Below, one piece after another: positions 1-5,256 of a DNA stretch of 5,256 nt. The notes under the pieces are model-generated. The model did no database searches, had not been told where the DNA came from, and was given only the letters and a program-made list of their open reading frames with translations. The position numbers were made by a program, and so were the translations under genes. How positions within the stretch are numbered: position 1 is the first letter of the stretch; each line of letters starts with the position of its first letter. The stretch is from Nitrosomonadales bacterium (GTDB taxonomy: Bacteria > Pseudomonadota > Gammaproteobacteria > Burkholderiales > SG8-41), in contig VFLF01000685.1 of NCBI GenBank assembly GCA_009885185.1, forward strand, positions 1 to 5,256, read 5' to 3'.

Positions 1-1
1 T

Positions 2-2218
2 GAAGCGCATCCGGTATCGATGCTGCATACGCTGCACGCCAAGGAAAACGGCGCCACGGTGATCGTCGTCGATCCGCGTTTCACCCGCACTGCGGCCAAG
101 GCCGACACGTATTACCGCATCCGTTCCGGCACCGACGTTGCGTTCCTGATGGGGATGCTGCATCACATCTTCAAGAACGGCTGGGAAGACAAGCAATACA
201 TTCACGACCGCGTCTATGGCATGGACAAAATCAGGGAAGAAGCCGGCAAGTGGACGCCGGACAAGGTCGAAGAAGTCACCGGCATGAAAGAAGCGGAAGT
301 GCTCGACGTGGCCGAACAGATGGCCAAGAACCGTCCCAGCACCATCGTGTGGGCGATGGGCCAGACGCAGCATACCAACGGCAACGCGATTGTGCGCGCA
401 TCCTGCATCCTGCAACTCGTGCTCGGCAATGTGGGCGTATCGGGTGGCGGCACGAATATTTACCGCGGCCACGACAATGTGCAGGGTGCGACCGACGTCG
501 GTCCGAACCCGGACTCGCTGCCTGGCTACTACGGCATCGCGCCCGGCTCATGGGCGCACTTCGCCCGGGTGTGGGGCGTTGATCTCGACTGGATCAAGAA
601 ACAGTTCGCAACGCCGGCGATGATGGAGAAGTCCGGACTTACCGTATCGCGCTGGATTGACGCTGTGCTGGAAAAAAATGAGTTGATTGATCAGGATAGC
701 AACCTTAAAGCAGTGGTGTTCTGGGGGCATGCGCCGAATAGCCAGTCGCGCGGCAAGGAAATGATCGAAGCCATCAAGAAACTGGAATTGCTGGTGGTGG
801 TTGATCCCTATCCTTCGGCGACGGCCGCGATGGCCGCGATGTCGCGGCAGGATGGCGTTTACCTGTTGCCGGCGGCTACTCAGTTGGAGTGCTCGGGCTC
901 GGCGACGGCATCGAATCGGTCGCTTCAATGGCGCGAAAAAGTTATAGAGCCAATGTTCGAGTCACGCACCGATCACATGATCATGTATCAATTGGCGCAG
1001 AAATTCGGCTTTGCCGACCAGTTGATCGGCAAGCAGGCCGACGGCACGGTGCGTATCAAGCTGGCCAAGGGCGCCAAGGGCATGGACGAGCCGGACGTCG
1101 AGGATATCCTGCGCGAAATCAACCGCGGCGTGTGGACCATTGGCTACACCGGGCAATCCCCCGAACGCCTGCAGGCGCACATGCGTAACATGCATGTGTT
1201 TGACGTCAAGACGCTGCGTGCCAAAGGCGGCAAAGACGCCAAAACCGGCTATGTGCTGGATGGCGACTATTTCGGTTTGCCGTGGCCTTGTTTTGGTACG
1301 GCAGAGATCAAGCATCCGGGCTCGCCTAACCTGTATGACACTTCGCGGCATGTGATGGATGGCGGCGGAAATTTCCGTGCGAATTTCGGTGTGGAGCGTG
1401 ATGGCGTGTCGTTGCTGGCCGAGGATGGATCGCATTCCAAGGGATCGGACATCACCACGGGTTATCCGGAATTTGACCACGTATTGCTCAAGAAGCTCGG
1501 CTGGTGGGAGGAGCTGTCCGAAGCTGAGCAAAAAGCCGCTGCGGGCAAGAACTGGAAAACCGATCTGTCGGGGGGCATTCAGCGCGTGGCGATGAAGCAT
1601 GGATGCCATCCGTTCGGTAATGCCAAGGCACGTGCGGTAGTGTGGAATTTCCCCGATCCGGTGCCGCTGCATCGTGAACCGCTCTATACACCGCGTCCGG
1701 ATCTCATCGACAAGTATCCGACGCACGCCGACCAGAAGAACCGCTGGCGTGTGCCGGTGCTATTTAAGAGCATACAAGATGCCAACAGGGATGCGGTCAA
1801 ATCCTATCCGTTAATCATGACCAGTGGCCGTCTGGTCGAATACGAGGGCGGCGGAGACGAAACGCGCTCCAATCCGTGGCTCGCTGAGCTGCAACAGGAA
1901 ATGTTCGCCGAAATCAACCCGAAGGACGCCAACGATCGCGGTGTCCGGAACAATGAATATATCTGGATCGAAACGCCGACCAAGGCCCGGCTTAAGGTGA
2001 AGGCGCAGGTAACCGAGCGCGTGGGAGCGGGAACTGTATTCCTGCCATTTCACTTTGGCGGCTGGTGGATGGGCCAGGACATGCTCAAGTATTACCCGGA
2101 GGGCGCGGCGCCTTTGGTGCGTGGCGAGGCAGTCAACACTGCCACGACCTACGGCTACGACATTGTGACGATGATGCAGGAAACAAAAACAACACTGTGC
2201 CAGGCGTCCAAAGCCTGA
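2..2218 (+). CDS. fdhA: Formate dehydrogenase alpha (catalytic, Mo-bisMGD) subunit, 5'-truncated by window edge
   Basis: Catalytic subunit that oxidises formate to CO2 at a molybdenum (or tungsten) bis-MGD centre. In this family it is exported by Tat and faces the periplasm. The frame is open from base 2 (E-A-H-P-V-S before the first in-window ATG at 20), and EAHP aligns with the interior of FdnG-type proteins, so the ATG is internal. By comparison with E. coli FdnG roughly 230-240 residues are missing, including the Tat signal, the N-terminal [4Fe-4S] motif and the Sec/Cys active-site residue. About 738 residues are visible. Family signatures are VVDPRFTRTAAKAD (about nt 65-106), the Gly-rich GNVGVSGGG followed by RGHDNVQGATD (nt 425-496), and the C-terminal dinucleotide-binding domain with SGRLVEYEGGGDETRSNPW (nt 1823-1879) and FLPFHFGGWW near 2039-2068. 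The C-terminus is intact, ending in TGA at 2216. It is followed after 28 bp by the beta gene. I see no frameshift. Family assignment is firm; the symbol is conventional. Confidence 0.96.
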   Translation, partial: EAHPVSMLHTLHAKENGATVIVVDPRFTRTAAKADTYYRIRSGTDVAFLMGMLHHIFKNGWEDKQYIHDRVYGMDKIREEAGKWTPDKVEEVTGMKEAEVLDVAEQMAKNRPSTIVWAMGQTQHTNGNAIVRASCILQLVLGNVGVSGGGTNIYRGHDNVQGATDVGPNPDSLPGYYGIAPGSWAHFARVWGVDLDWIKKQFATPAMMEKSGLTVSRWIDAVLEKNELIDQDSNLKAVVFWGHAPNSQSRGKEMIEAIKKLELLVVVDPYPSATAAMAAMSRQDGVYLLPAATQLECSGSATASNRSLQWREKVIEPMFESRTDHMIMYQLAQKFGFADQLIGKQADGTVRIKLAKGAKGMDEPDVEDILREINRGVWTIGYTGQSPERLQAHMRNMHVFDVKTLRAKGGKDAKTGYVLDGDYFGLPWPCFGTAEIKHPGSPNLYDTSRHVMDGGGNFRANFGVERDGVSLLAEDGSHSKGSDITTGYPEFDHVLLKKLGWWEELSEAEQKAAAGKNWKTDLSGGIQRVAMKHGCHPFGNAKARAVVWNFPDPVPLHREPLYTPRPDLIDKYPTHADQKNRWRVPVLFKSIQDANRDAVKSYPLIMTSGRLVEYEGGGDETRSNPWLAELQQEMFAEINPKDANDRGVRNNEYIWIETPTKARLKVKAQVTERVGAGTVFLPFHFGGWWMGQDMLKYYPEGAAPLVRGEAVNTATTYGYDIVTMMQETKTTLCQASKA

Positions 2219-2232
2219 CCAAGACGAGAGCC

Positions 2233-2239
2233 GGAGGAG
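2233..2239 (+). promoter_or_regulatory. Shine-Dalgarno site for the beta subunit
   Basis: GGAGGAG lies 7 bases before the ATG at 2247, in the 28-bp alpha-beta gap. It is a near-perfect anti-16S match and fixes the beta start. The gap has no room for an obvious terminator, which supports cotranscription with alpha. Confidence 0.85.
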
Positions 2240-2246
2240 TTAGACC

Positions 2247-2885
2247 ATGGCGAGAATGAAATTTCTGTGCGATACCGAGCGCTGTATCGAGTGCAACGGC
2301 TGTGTGACCGCCTGCAAGCAGGAGCACGAGATTCCCTGGGGTGTTAATCGTCGCCGCGTAGTGACCTTGAACGACGGGGTGGCGGGAGAGAAGTCGATTT
2401 CGGTCGCCTGCATGCACTGTTCGGACGCGCCATGCATGGCGGTGTGTCCTGTTGACTGCTTTTACAAAACCTCGGAAGGAGTAGTGCTGCACGACAAGGA
2501 TTTGTGCATCGGTTGCGGTTACTGTTTCTATGCCTGTCCATTCGGCGCGCCGCAGTTTCCGCAGGATGGCGCGTTCGGGATGCGCGGCAAGATGGACAAG
2601 TGCACGTTCTGCGCGGGCGGCCCTGAAGCCGACAATTCGCCTGCCGAATTCAAGAAATACGGGCGCAACCGGCTGGCAGAAGGAAAACTGCCTGCGTGTG
2701 CTGAAATGTGCTCCACCAAGGCGTTGCTGGGTGGCGACGGCGACGTCGTTGCCGACATTTACCGCAACCGGGTGCTCCATCGAGGGAAGGGCGCTGAGGT
2801 ATGGGGCTGGAGTACGGCGTACGGCAGGCCCGACAAGCCCGCGGCTCCCGCCGCTCCTGCCACCCAACCGGCACCGAAATCATGA
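2247..2885 (+). CDS. fdh3B: Formate dehydrogenase FDH3-type beta subunit, four [4Fe-4S] clusters
   Basis: Electron-transfer subunit of 212 residues linking the alpha active site to the cytochrome b gamma subunit. Four cysteine sets are complete: C13-x2-C16-x2-C19-x3-C23; C55-x2-C58-x4-C63-x3-C67; C87-x2-C90-x2-C93-x3-C97; and C119-x2-C122 with C151-x3-C155. This is the FdnH/DmsB-type arrangement for four [4Fe-4S] clusters. Two further cysteines are C8 and C71 (in CPVDCFY). There is no signal peptide; the known family route is export bound to Tat-dependent alpha. Unlike E. coli FdnH (about 294 residues) it has no C-terminal membrane helix, and ends instead in an Ala/Pro-rich tail (residues 197-212). 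The start is supported by a strong GGAGGAG. The stop overlaps the next gene's start in ATGA (2882-2885), suggesting translational coupling. The assignment is firm. Confidence 0.96.
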   Translation: MARMKFLCDTERCIECNGCVTACKQEHEIPWGVNRRRVVTLNDGVAGEKSISVACMHCSDAPCMAVCPVDCFYKTSEGVVLHDKDLCIGCGYCFYACPFGAPQFPQDGAFGMRGKMDKCTFCAGGPEADNSPAEFKKYGRNRLAEGKLPACAEMCSTKALLGGDGDVVADIYRNRVLHRGKGAEVWGWSTAYGRPDKPAAPAAPATQPAPKS

Positions 2886-3106
2886 GGAGCGTACTGTTTG
2901 TGGCGGCGGCATTGGGATGCGTGGCGCTCGTCGCGGGGTGCGGTGATTTGCCGCAGACGACGTCTTATAAGCAGGGCCAGTATCGGGGAAAACCTGACGG
3001 CGTGTCCTGGGAGGGCGGGGACTTCAAGGGCGACAAGGTAGCGTGGGAAAAAGCGATCAAGGCACGTAACAACGGACAGAACGAATACGTGCGGATCGGG
3101 AACTAA
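2882..3106 (+). CDS. Small predicted lipoprotein inserted between FDH beta and gamma genes
   Basis: A 74-residue protein I cannot name. The N-terminus is a lipoprotein signal: M-R, hydrophobic residues 4-18, and a lipobox V17-A18-G19-C20, predicting cleavage before Cys20 and a 55-residue lipidated mature protein. Mature residues +2/+3 are Gly-Asp. The rest is polar and rich in Gly, Lys, Asn and Trp: YKQGQYRGKPDGVSWEGG, then KVAWEKAIKARNNGQNEYVR. There are no other cysteines, membrane helices or cofactor motifs. The frame is open further upstream (in-frame ATG at 2801), but only the ATG at 2882 puts the signal at the N-terminus. That start overlaps the beta stop as ATGA and has no clear Shine-Dalgarno of its own, so translation is probably coupled to beta. 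The gamma start follows the stop after 16 bp. Inference: an accessory or assembly component of the periplasmic FDH, anchored in the membrane. The gene is well supported; the function is unknown. Confidence 0.85.
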   Translation: MRSVLFVAAALGCVALVAGCGDLPQTTSYKQGQYRGKPDGVSWEGGDFKGDKVAWEKAIKARNNGQNEYVRIGN

Positions 3107-3111
3107 GCACA

Positions 3112-3117
3112 GAGGAG
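3112..3117 (+). promoter_or_regulatory. Shine-Dalgarno site for the gamma subunit
   Basis: GAGGAG sits 5 bases before the ATG at 3123. This selects that start over the in-frame ATGs at 3141 and 3153, which lack such a site, and keeps the full basic n-region of the signal peptide. Confidence 0.75.
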
Positions 3118-3122
3118 CGTTC

Positions 3123-4190
3123 ATGCGCGGCAATCTCGGTATGCGGTGGCTGATGCGGTTGGTTGTTTTGTTCTGCATGGCCGCGTTGCCGCAGTTCGCG
3201 CTGGCCGCCGCCGATACGACTGGCGGTGCCGCAGATCAGGCCCAGCGGCAAACCACCCAGCCGGGAAACAACGCGCCGTTCTGGCGTGACGTGCGCCGGG
3301 GAGAGAATCCGTATCAGACCACGCAGGTGCGGGGTATCGAAACCAATGTGCTGGTACAGAGTGAAGGTCAATCGTGGCGCCTGCTGCGGCCATGGGTGTA
3401 CTCGGTGGGCGGTTTGATTATCGTAATTGCGTTGCTGGCCTTGGCGGGTTATTACTTCTGGCGCGGCTCGATCAAACTGCATGAGCAGCCGACGGGCAGG
3501 CTCATACGGCGTTTTTCCAGTCTGGATCGCCTGGCGCACTGGACGGTGGCGATCAGCTTTGTCACGCTTGGCATCACCGGTGTCATTATTACGTTTGGCA
3601 AATACTTGTTGCCGGTTTTAGGTCACGCTCTGTTTTCATGGCTCGCGATAGTGGCCAAGAATCTGCATAACTTCGTCGCGCCGGTATTCTTTTTTGCACT
3701 GCCGTTATTGATTCTGGTGTTCATACGCGACAACCTGCCGAAGCGCTATGATATGCATTGGCTGAAGACATTCGGTGGCATGCTCTCGAAAAGTGGGAAA
3801 GAAGTTCCCTCGGGGCGTTTCAATGCCGGCGAAAAAGCGTTGTTTTGGGCCATGGTGTGTATCCTAAGCGTGGTGTTGTGTATTTCGGGAGCAATCATGT
3901 TGTTTCCGAATTTCGACCAGGGGCGTTTCACGATGCAGTCGGCTAACATCGTGCATATGGTTTGTGCATTGCTGGCAATCGCGATGGCGTGTTTTCACAT
4001 ATATCTCGGCACCATCGGCATGAAGGGCGCGTACAAGGCCATGCGCACCGGTTATGTCGACGAAGCATGGGCCAAGGAGCATCACCAGATCTGGTACGAG
4101 GAAGTCAAAGCGGGCACCGCGCGCCAGCAATTTGCCGATGATGTGTCGCCTGACATCAAGATGCAGGTCGAGCAGTCGATCAAGACTTAA
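3123..4190 (+). CDS. fdhC: Formate dehydrogenase gamma subunit, cytochrome b556 type, with N-terminal extension
   Basis: Membrane anchor and quinone reductase of 355 residues. Residues 1-28 look like a Sec signal peptide (basic MRGNLGMRWLMR, hydrophobic core, ALA at 26-28). A periplasmic segment of about 60 residues follows. Membrane helices are near 91-112, 139-158, 182-201, 240-261 and 276-299. The core aligns by eye with E. coli FdnI (ligands His18, His57, His155, His169): H139 in LAHWT, H182 in NLHNF, H278 in IVHMV and H292 in CFHIY. The last pair has the same 14-residue spacing as in FdnI, so both b hemes should be present. The basic loop 113-138 and the tail AWAKEHHQIWYEEV are placed in the cytoplasm, as in FdnI. 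Compared with FdnI (about 217 residues) the extra part is the signal peptide, periplasmic segment and first helix. It follows the lipoprotein gene by 16 bp. The symbol fdhC is used in some species, while enterics use fdnI/fdoI. The family is certain. Confidence 0.95.
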   Translation: MRGNLGMRWLMRLVVLFCMAALPQFALAAADTTGGAADQAQRQTTQPGNNAPFWRDVRRGENPYQTTQVRGIETNVLVQSEGQSWRLLRPWVYSVGGLIIVIALLALAGYYFWRGSIKLHEQPTGRLIRRFSSLDRLAHWTVAISFVTLGITGVIITFGKYLLPVLGHALFSWLAIVAKNLHNFVAPVFFFALPLLILVFIRDNLPKRYDMHWLKTFGGMLSKSGKEVPSGRFNAGEKALFWAMVCILSVVLCISGAIMLFPNFDQGRFTMQSANIVHMVCALLAIAMACFHIYLGTIGMKGAYKAMRTGYVDEAWAKEHHQIWYEEVKAGTARQQFADDVSPDIKMQVEQSIKT

Positions 4191-4200
4191 GTGGGGTATG

Positions 4201-4206
4201 GGAGGA
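4201..4206 (+). promoter_or_regulatory. Shine-Dalgarno site deciding the start of the 98-residue exported protein
   Basis: GGAGGA lies 3 bases before the ATG at 4210. A second in-frame ATG at 4198 lies upstream of this site, preceded only by a weak G-rich stretch, so 4210 is preferred. The alternative would add only M-G-G-T. Confidence 0.7.
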
Positions 4207-4209
4207 ACG

Positions 4210-4506
4210 ATGAAATCGAATAACGTACTCGCGCTTACAGTGGCTTGTTTGTTTACAAGCGGATTGGTGTTTGCCAAATTACCGCCGCTGACCGATGAAC
4301 AAAAAGCGGCGGCGGAGATAGCAAAGACCAAAGCGGCGGATGTCGCAAAGAAAAAGGCGGAGTTGCTTGCCAAATCTCAGGATAGCGTAGCCAACCGCTA
4401 CATCCAGGAGCAAAAAGCCAAGGGAGTCATCGTCAAGCCCACGCCGATTGCTGTTGCACTACCAGCACCTGCCGCAGCACCTGCTGCAGCGCCAGCCAAG
4501 AAATAA
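4210..4506 (+). CDS. Small exported Lys/Ala-rich protein, function unknown
   Basis: A 98-residue protein I cannot assign. Residues 1-22 form a Sec signal peptide (MKSNN, hydrophobic core, V-F-A at 20-22), leaving a mature protein of about 76 residues beginning KLPPLTDEQKAAAE. Residues 29-62 are rich in Ala, Lys and Glu with no helix breakers, and look like a long, possibly coiled-coil helix. A short segment with SVANRYIQEQKAKG follows. The C-terminus (about 82-98) is Ala/Pro-rich and ends AKK, suggesting a flexible tail. The mature part has no cysteines, histidines or cofactor motifs, so a redox role is unlikely. It begins 19 bp after the gamma stop behind GGAGGA, so it is probably the last gene of the FDH transcript. 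The frame runs open back to 4054, but that upstream part lies inside gamma and would bury the signal peptide. A structural or assembly role at the periplasmic FDH is inference only. Confidence 0.8.
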   Translation: MKSNNVLALTVACLFTSGLVFAKLPPLTDEQKAAAEIAKTKAADVAKKKAELLAKSQDSVANRYIQEQKAKGVIVKPTPIAVALPAPAAAPAAAPAKK

Positions 4507-4515
4507 CAGAAGTCC

Positions 4516-4631
4516 GTGCAATACCTGGATTTCCAGGTTAACTGGGCGGCTTGGCGGCCTCCGGTTTTATCCTTTTGGTTTACCTGCTGATTGCGATAGC
4601 CGCGAGTCGCGCCGCTTTGGGGGGGCGCTGA
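4516..4631 (+). pseudogene. Possible frameshifted small single-helix membrane protein
   Basis: A GTG at 4516 opens VQYLDFQVNWAAW in one frame, which then runs into unrelated sequence and stops at TGA 4588-4590. At that point the frame one base back continues as AASGFILLVYLLIAIAAS, followed by a basic end (RAALGGR) and TGA at 4629-4631. That is a textbook membrane helix with a positive flank. Joining the two at about 4554 by a -1 shift gives a 38-residue protein, but no standard slippery heptamer is seen there. The helix frame alone is closed upstream by TAA at 4539 and has only a TTG (4551) as a possible start. There is no good Shine-Dalgarno; AGAAG at 4509-4513 is weak. It could be a degraded gene, a sequencing error in a real small gene, or chance. 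Confidence 0.25.
4523..4538 (+). repeat. Short inverted repeat after the FDH operon
   Basis: ACCTGG and CCAGGT flank ATTT, giving a 6-bp stem (7 with the A-T pair) only 17 bases after the stop of the preceding gene. It is not followed by a T run, so it is at best a weak 3' hairpin or a small operator-like palindrome, not a clear intrinsic terminator. Confidence 0.4.
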
Positions 4632-4645
4632 CTTTCATACTGCAT

Positions 4646-4659
4646 CAGATCACAGATCA
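4646..4659 (+). repeat. Tandem 7-bp direct repeat CAGATCA
   Basis: CAGATCA occurs twice head to tail, 55 bases before the downstream ATG at 4714. The position would suit a regulator site, but two 7-bp copies can arise by chance and no flanking promoter is recognisable. Confidence 0.35.
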
Positions 4660-4713
4660 TCTTATTGGCGCCGGTAAAGTGAAACATTGTGGTTAAAAAA
4701 ATCGGTTCCGACG

Positions 4714-5256
4714 ATGGCTGATTTCTGGAACAGTTGCGGCTATAACCTCCTCCGGCGCAATGCGGACGGGCGCTTGATAGTCACTGATGATTACCTGCGC
4801 CTTTACTACGCCCGGCCCGAACTTGCGCCGGTTGCGGAATCGTTGGCGCATGAGTGCGCACTGCACGCGGCACTGCTCGACAATCCGCGTCGCGCGGTGG
4901 ACGAGCGAACGATTGTCCTGATCGAAGACGAGGATGCACGCGAGAACTACCGCGTGATGCTGCGCTTTCGCGATCAATTGCTTGCGGCGGCTTCGCTGGA
5001 AGCTTTCTACGCTGGGCTTTTCCAGCGTGATGTCAATGTGCCGCCGCTTTTTGTCGATCTGATCACACAGGTAATTTTACGCGGCATCCTCGACGCGACG
5101 GAAGACGGCTTGCAGGCACGGGCGGCTGAACTGTTTTTCCGCCGCCAGCGGGTCAATATCGACCGCGGCGCAATCCGGTTGGCGGATGACGAGACAGTGG
5201 AAATGCAGGCAACCAGCGGCGGGCTCGGGTTGCTCGGAAAACTGATTGTCGAGGCA
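4714..5256 (+). CDS. DUF6352-like conserved protein, 3'-truncated by window edge
   Basis: The frame is open to the last base, giving 181 residues with no stop. The opening MADFWNSCGYNLL, then GRLIVTDDYLRLYYARPELAPV (residues 19-40), RENYRV around 76-81, NVPPLFVDLITQVILRGILD (108-127), AAELFFRRQRVN (137-148) and ETVEMQATSGG (160-170) match what I recall of DUF6352-type proteins, which I associate with FDH operons in betaproteobacteria; that is from memory, not a search. There is no signal peptide or membrane helix, and the protein looks cytosolic, helical and rich in charged residues. No metal or nucleotide motif is evident. The ATG at 4714 is chosen because it begins the MADFW block; the frame is open upstream (TTG at 4687), but that adds nothing family-like. 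There is no clear Shine-Dalgarno before it. The genomic position suggests a role with FDH, perhaps maturation, but its function is unknown. Confidence 0.85.
   Translation, partial: MADFWNSCGYNLLRRNADGRLIVTDDYLRLYYARPELAPVAESLAHECALHAALLDNPRRAVDERTIVLIEDEDARENYRVMLRFRDQLLAAASLEAFYAGLFQRDVNVPPLFVDLITQVILRGILDATEDGLQARAAELFFRRQRVNIDRGAIRLADDETVEMQATSGGLGLLGKLIVEA

Larger units (their letters stand above)
4507..4713 (+). other. Intergenic gap between the FDH operon and the DUF6352-like gene
   Basis: A 207-bp stretch without an intact conventional gene. It contains a short inverted repeat, a remnant-like single-helix reading frame, a G run at 4619-4625 and a tandem CAGATCA repeat. I found no convincing -35/-10 pair, no sigma-54 GG/GC element and no hairpin with a U tract, so whether the operon ends here or reads through is undecided. 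Confidence 0.6.

Noticed and set aside
962..1726. Long minus-strand open frame of 254 residues inside alpha
   Set aside because: It lies wholly opposite a well-conserved alpha region, and its translation has no recognisable domain. Long antisense frames are common in GC-rich coding DNA.
20..2218. ATG at 20 as the true start of the alpha gene
   Set aside because: The frame is open upstream and already encodes family sequence (EAHPVS), so this Met is internal and the gene is cut by the window edge.
2133..2867. Minus-strand open frame of 244 residues opposite beta
   Set aside because: It is opposite the conserved ferredoxin gene and has no family-like motifs, so it is a shadow frame.
2801..2881. 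Upstream in-frame ATG for the lipoprotein gene
   Set aside because: It would place 27 residues read from the beta gene in front of the lipoprotein signal, destroying it. The ATGA overlap start is better.
4054..4209. Longer 150-residue version of the small exported protein
   Set aside because: The added 52 residues overlap the conserved gamma C-terminus in another frame and bury the signal peptide. GGAGGA points to the ATG at 4210.
4243..4260. Hairpin GCTTGT / ACAAGC with a 6-base loop
   Set aside because: It lies in the signal-peptide coding region of the exported protein, is only 6 bp, and has no T run. It is probably incidental.
4598..4616. GC-rich hairpin AGC-CGCG-AGT-CGCG-CC-GCT as a terminator
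   Set aside because: The stem is interrupted by a bulge and is followed by TTGGGGGGG rather than a T tract, so it is not a convincing intrinsic terminator.
4448..4696. An 82-residue plus-strand open frame spanning the end of the small gene and the gap
   Set aside because: It begins inside the Ala/Pro-coding tail in another frame, has no Shine-Dalgarno, and its composition is unlike the neighbouring proteins.
4617..4713. Sigma-70 promoter for the DUF6352-like gene (TTGGGG with CATACT, or TTGGCG further on)
   Set aside because: Spacings (13 and about 15 bases) and box matches are poor, so no promoter is called.

Overview
The window holds most of a membrane-bound, periplasm-facing formate dehydrogenase operon (FdnGHI-like / FDH3-type respiratory FDH), all on the + strand. 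The protein sequences (FDH3-type beta subunit, long gamma subunit with a signal peptide, and a downstream protein resembling DUF6352) and the moderately GC-rich composition suggest a proteobacterium, most likely a betaproteobacterium. The genus cannot be read from the sequence.

Layout: (1) 2-2218, the C-terminal three quarters of the molybdenum catalytic alpha subunit; its start, Tat signal, FeS-binding N-terminus and Sec/Cys active-site residue lie upstream of the window. (2) 2247-2885, the four-cluster ferredoxin-like beta subunit. (3) 2882-3106, a 74-residue predicted lipoprotein that overlaps the beta gene by ATGA. (4) 3123-4190, the cytochrome b gamma subunit with all four expected heme-ligand histidines. 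(5) 4210-4506, a 98-residue exported, Lys/Ala-rich protein. (6) 4507-4713, a gap with a short inverted repeat, a 7-bp tandem repeat and a remnant-like small reading frame encoding one membrane helix. (7) 4714 to the right edge, a cytosolic-looking protein resembling the DUF6352 family, cut off by the window.

How they work together: alpha oxidises formate at Mo-bisMGD on the periplasmic side, electrons pass through the beta [4Fe-4S] clusters, and gamma delivers them through two b hemes to quinone. Spacings of 28, -4, 16 and 19 bp across the first five genes point to one transcript. The two small exported proteins are the least explained parts. They are made with the complex, would sit on the same side of the membrane as its catalytic arm, and match no function I can name. 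The rest is a conventional FDH operon, and I see no mobile element, CRISPR array or RNA gene.
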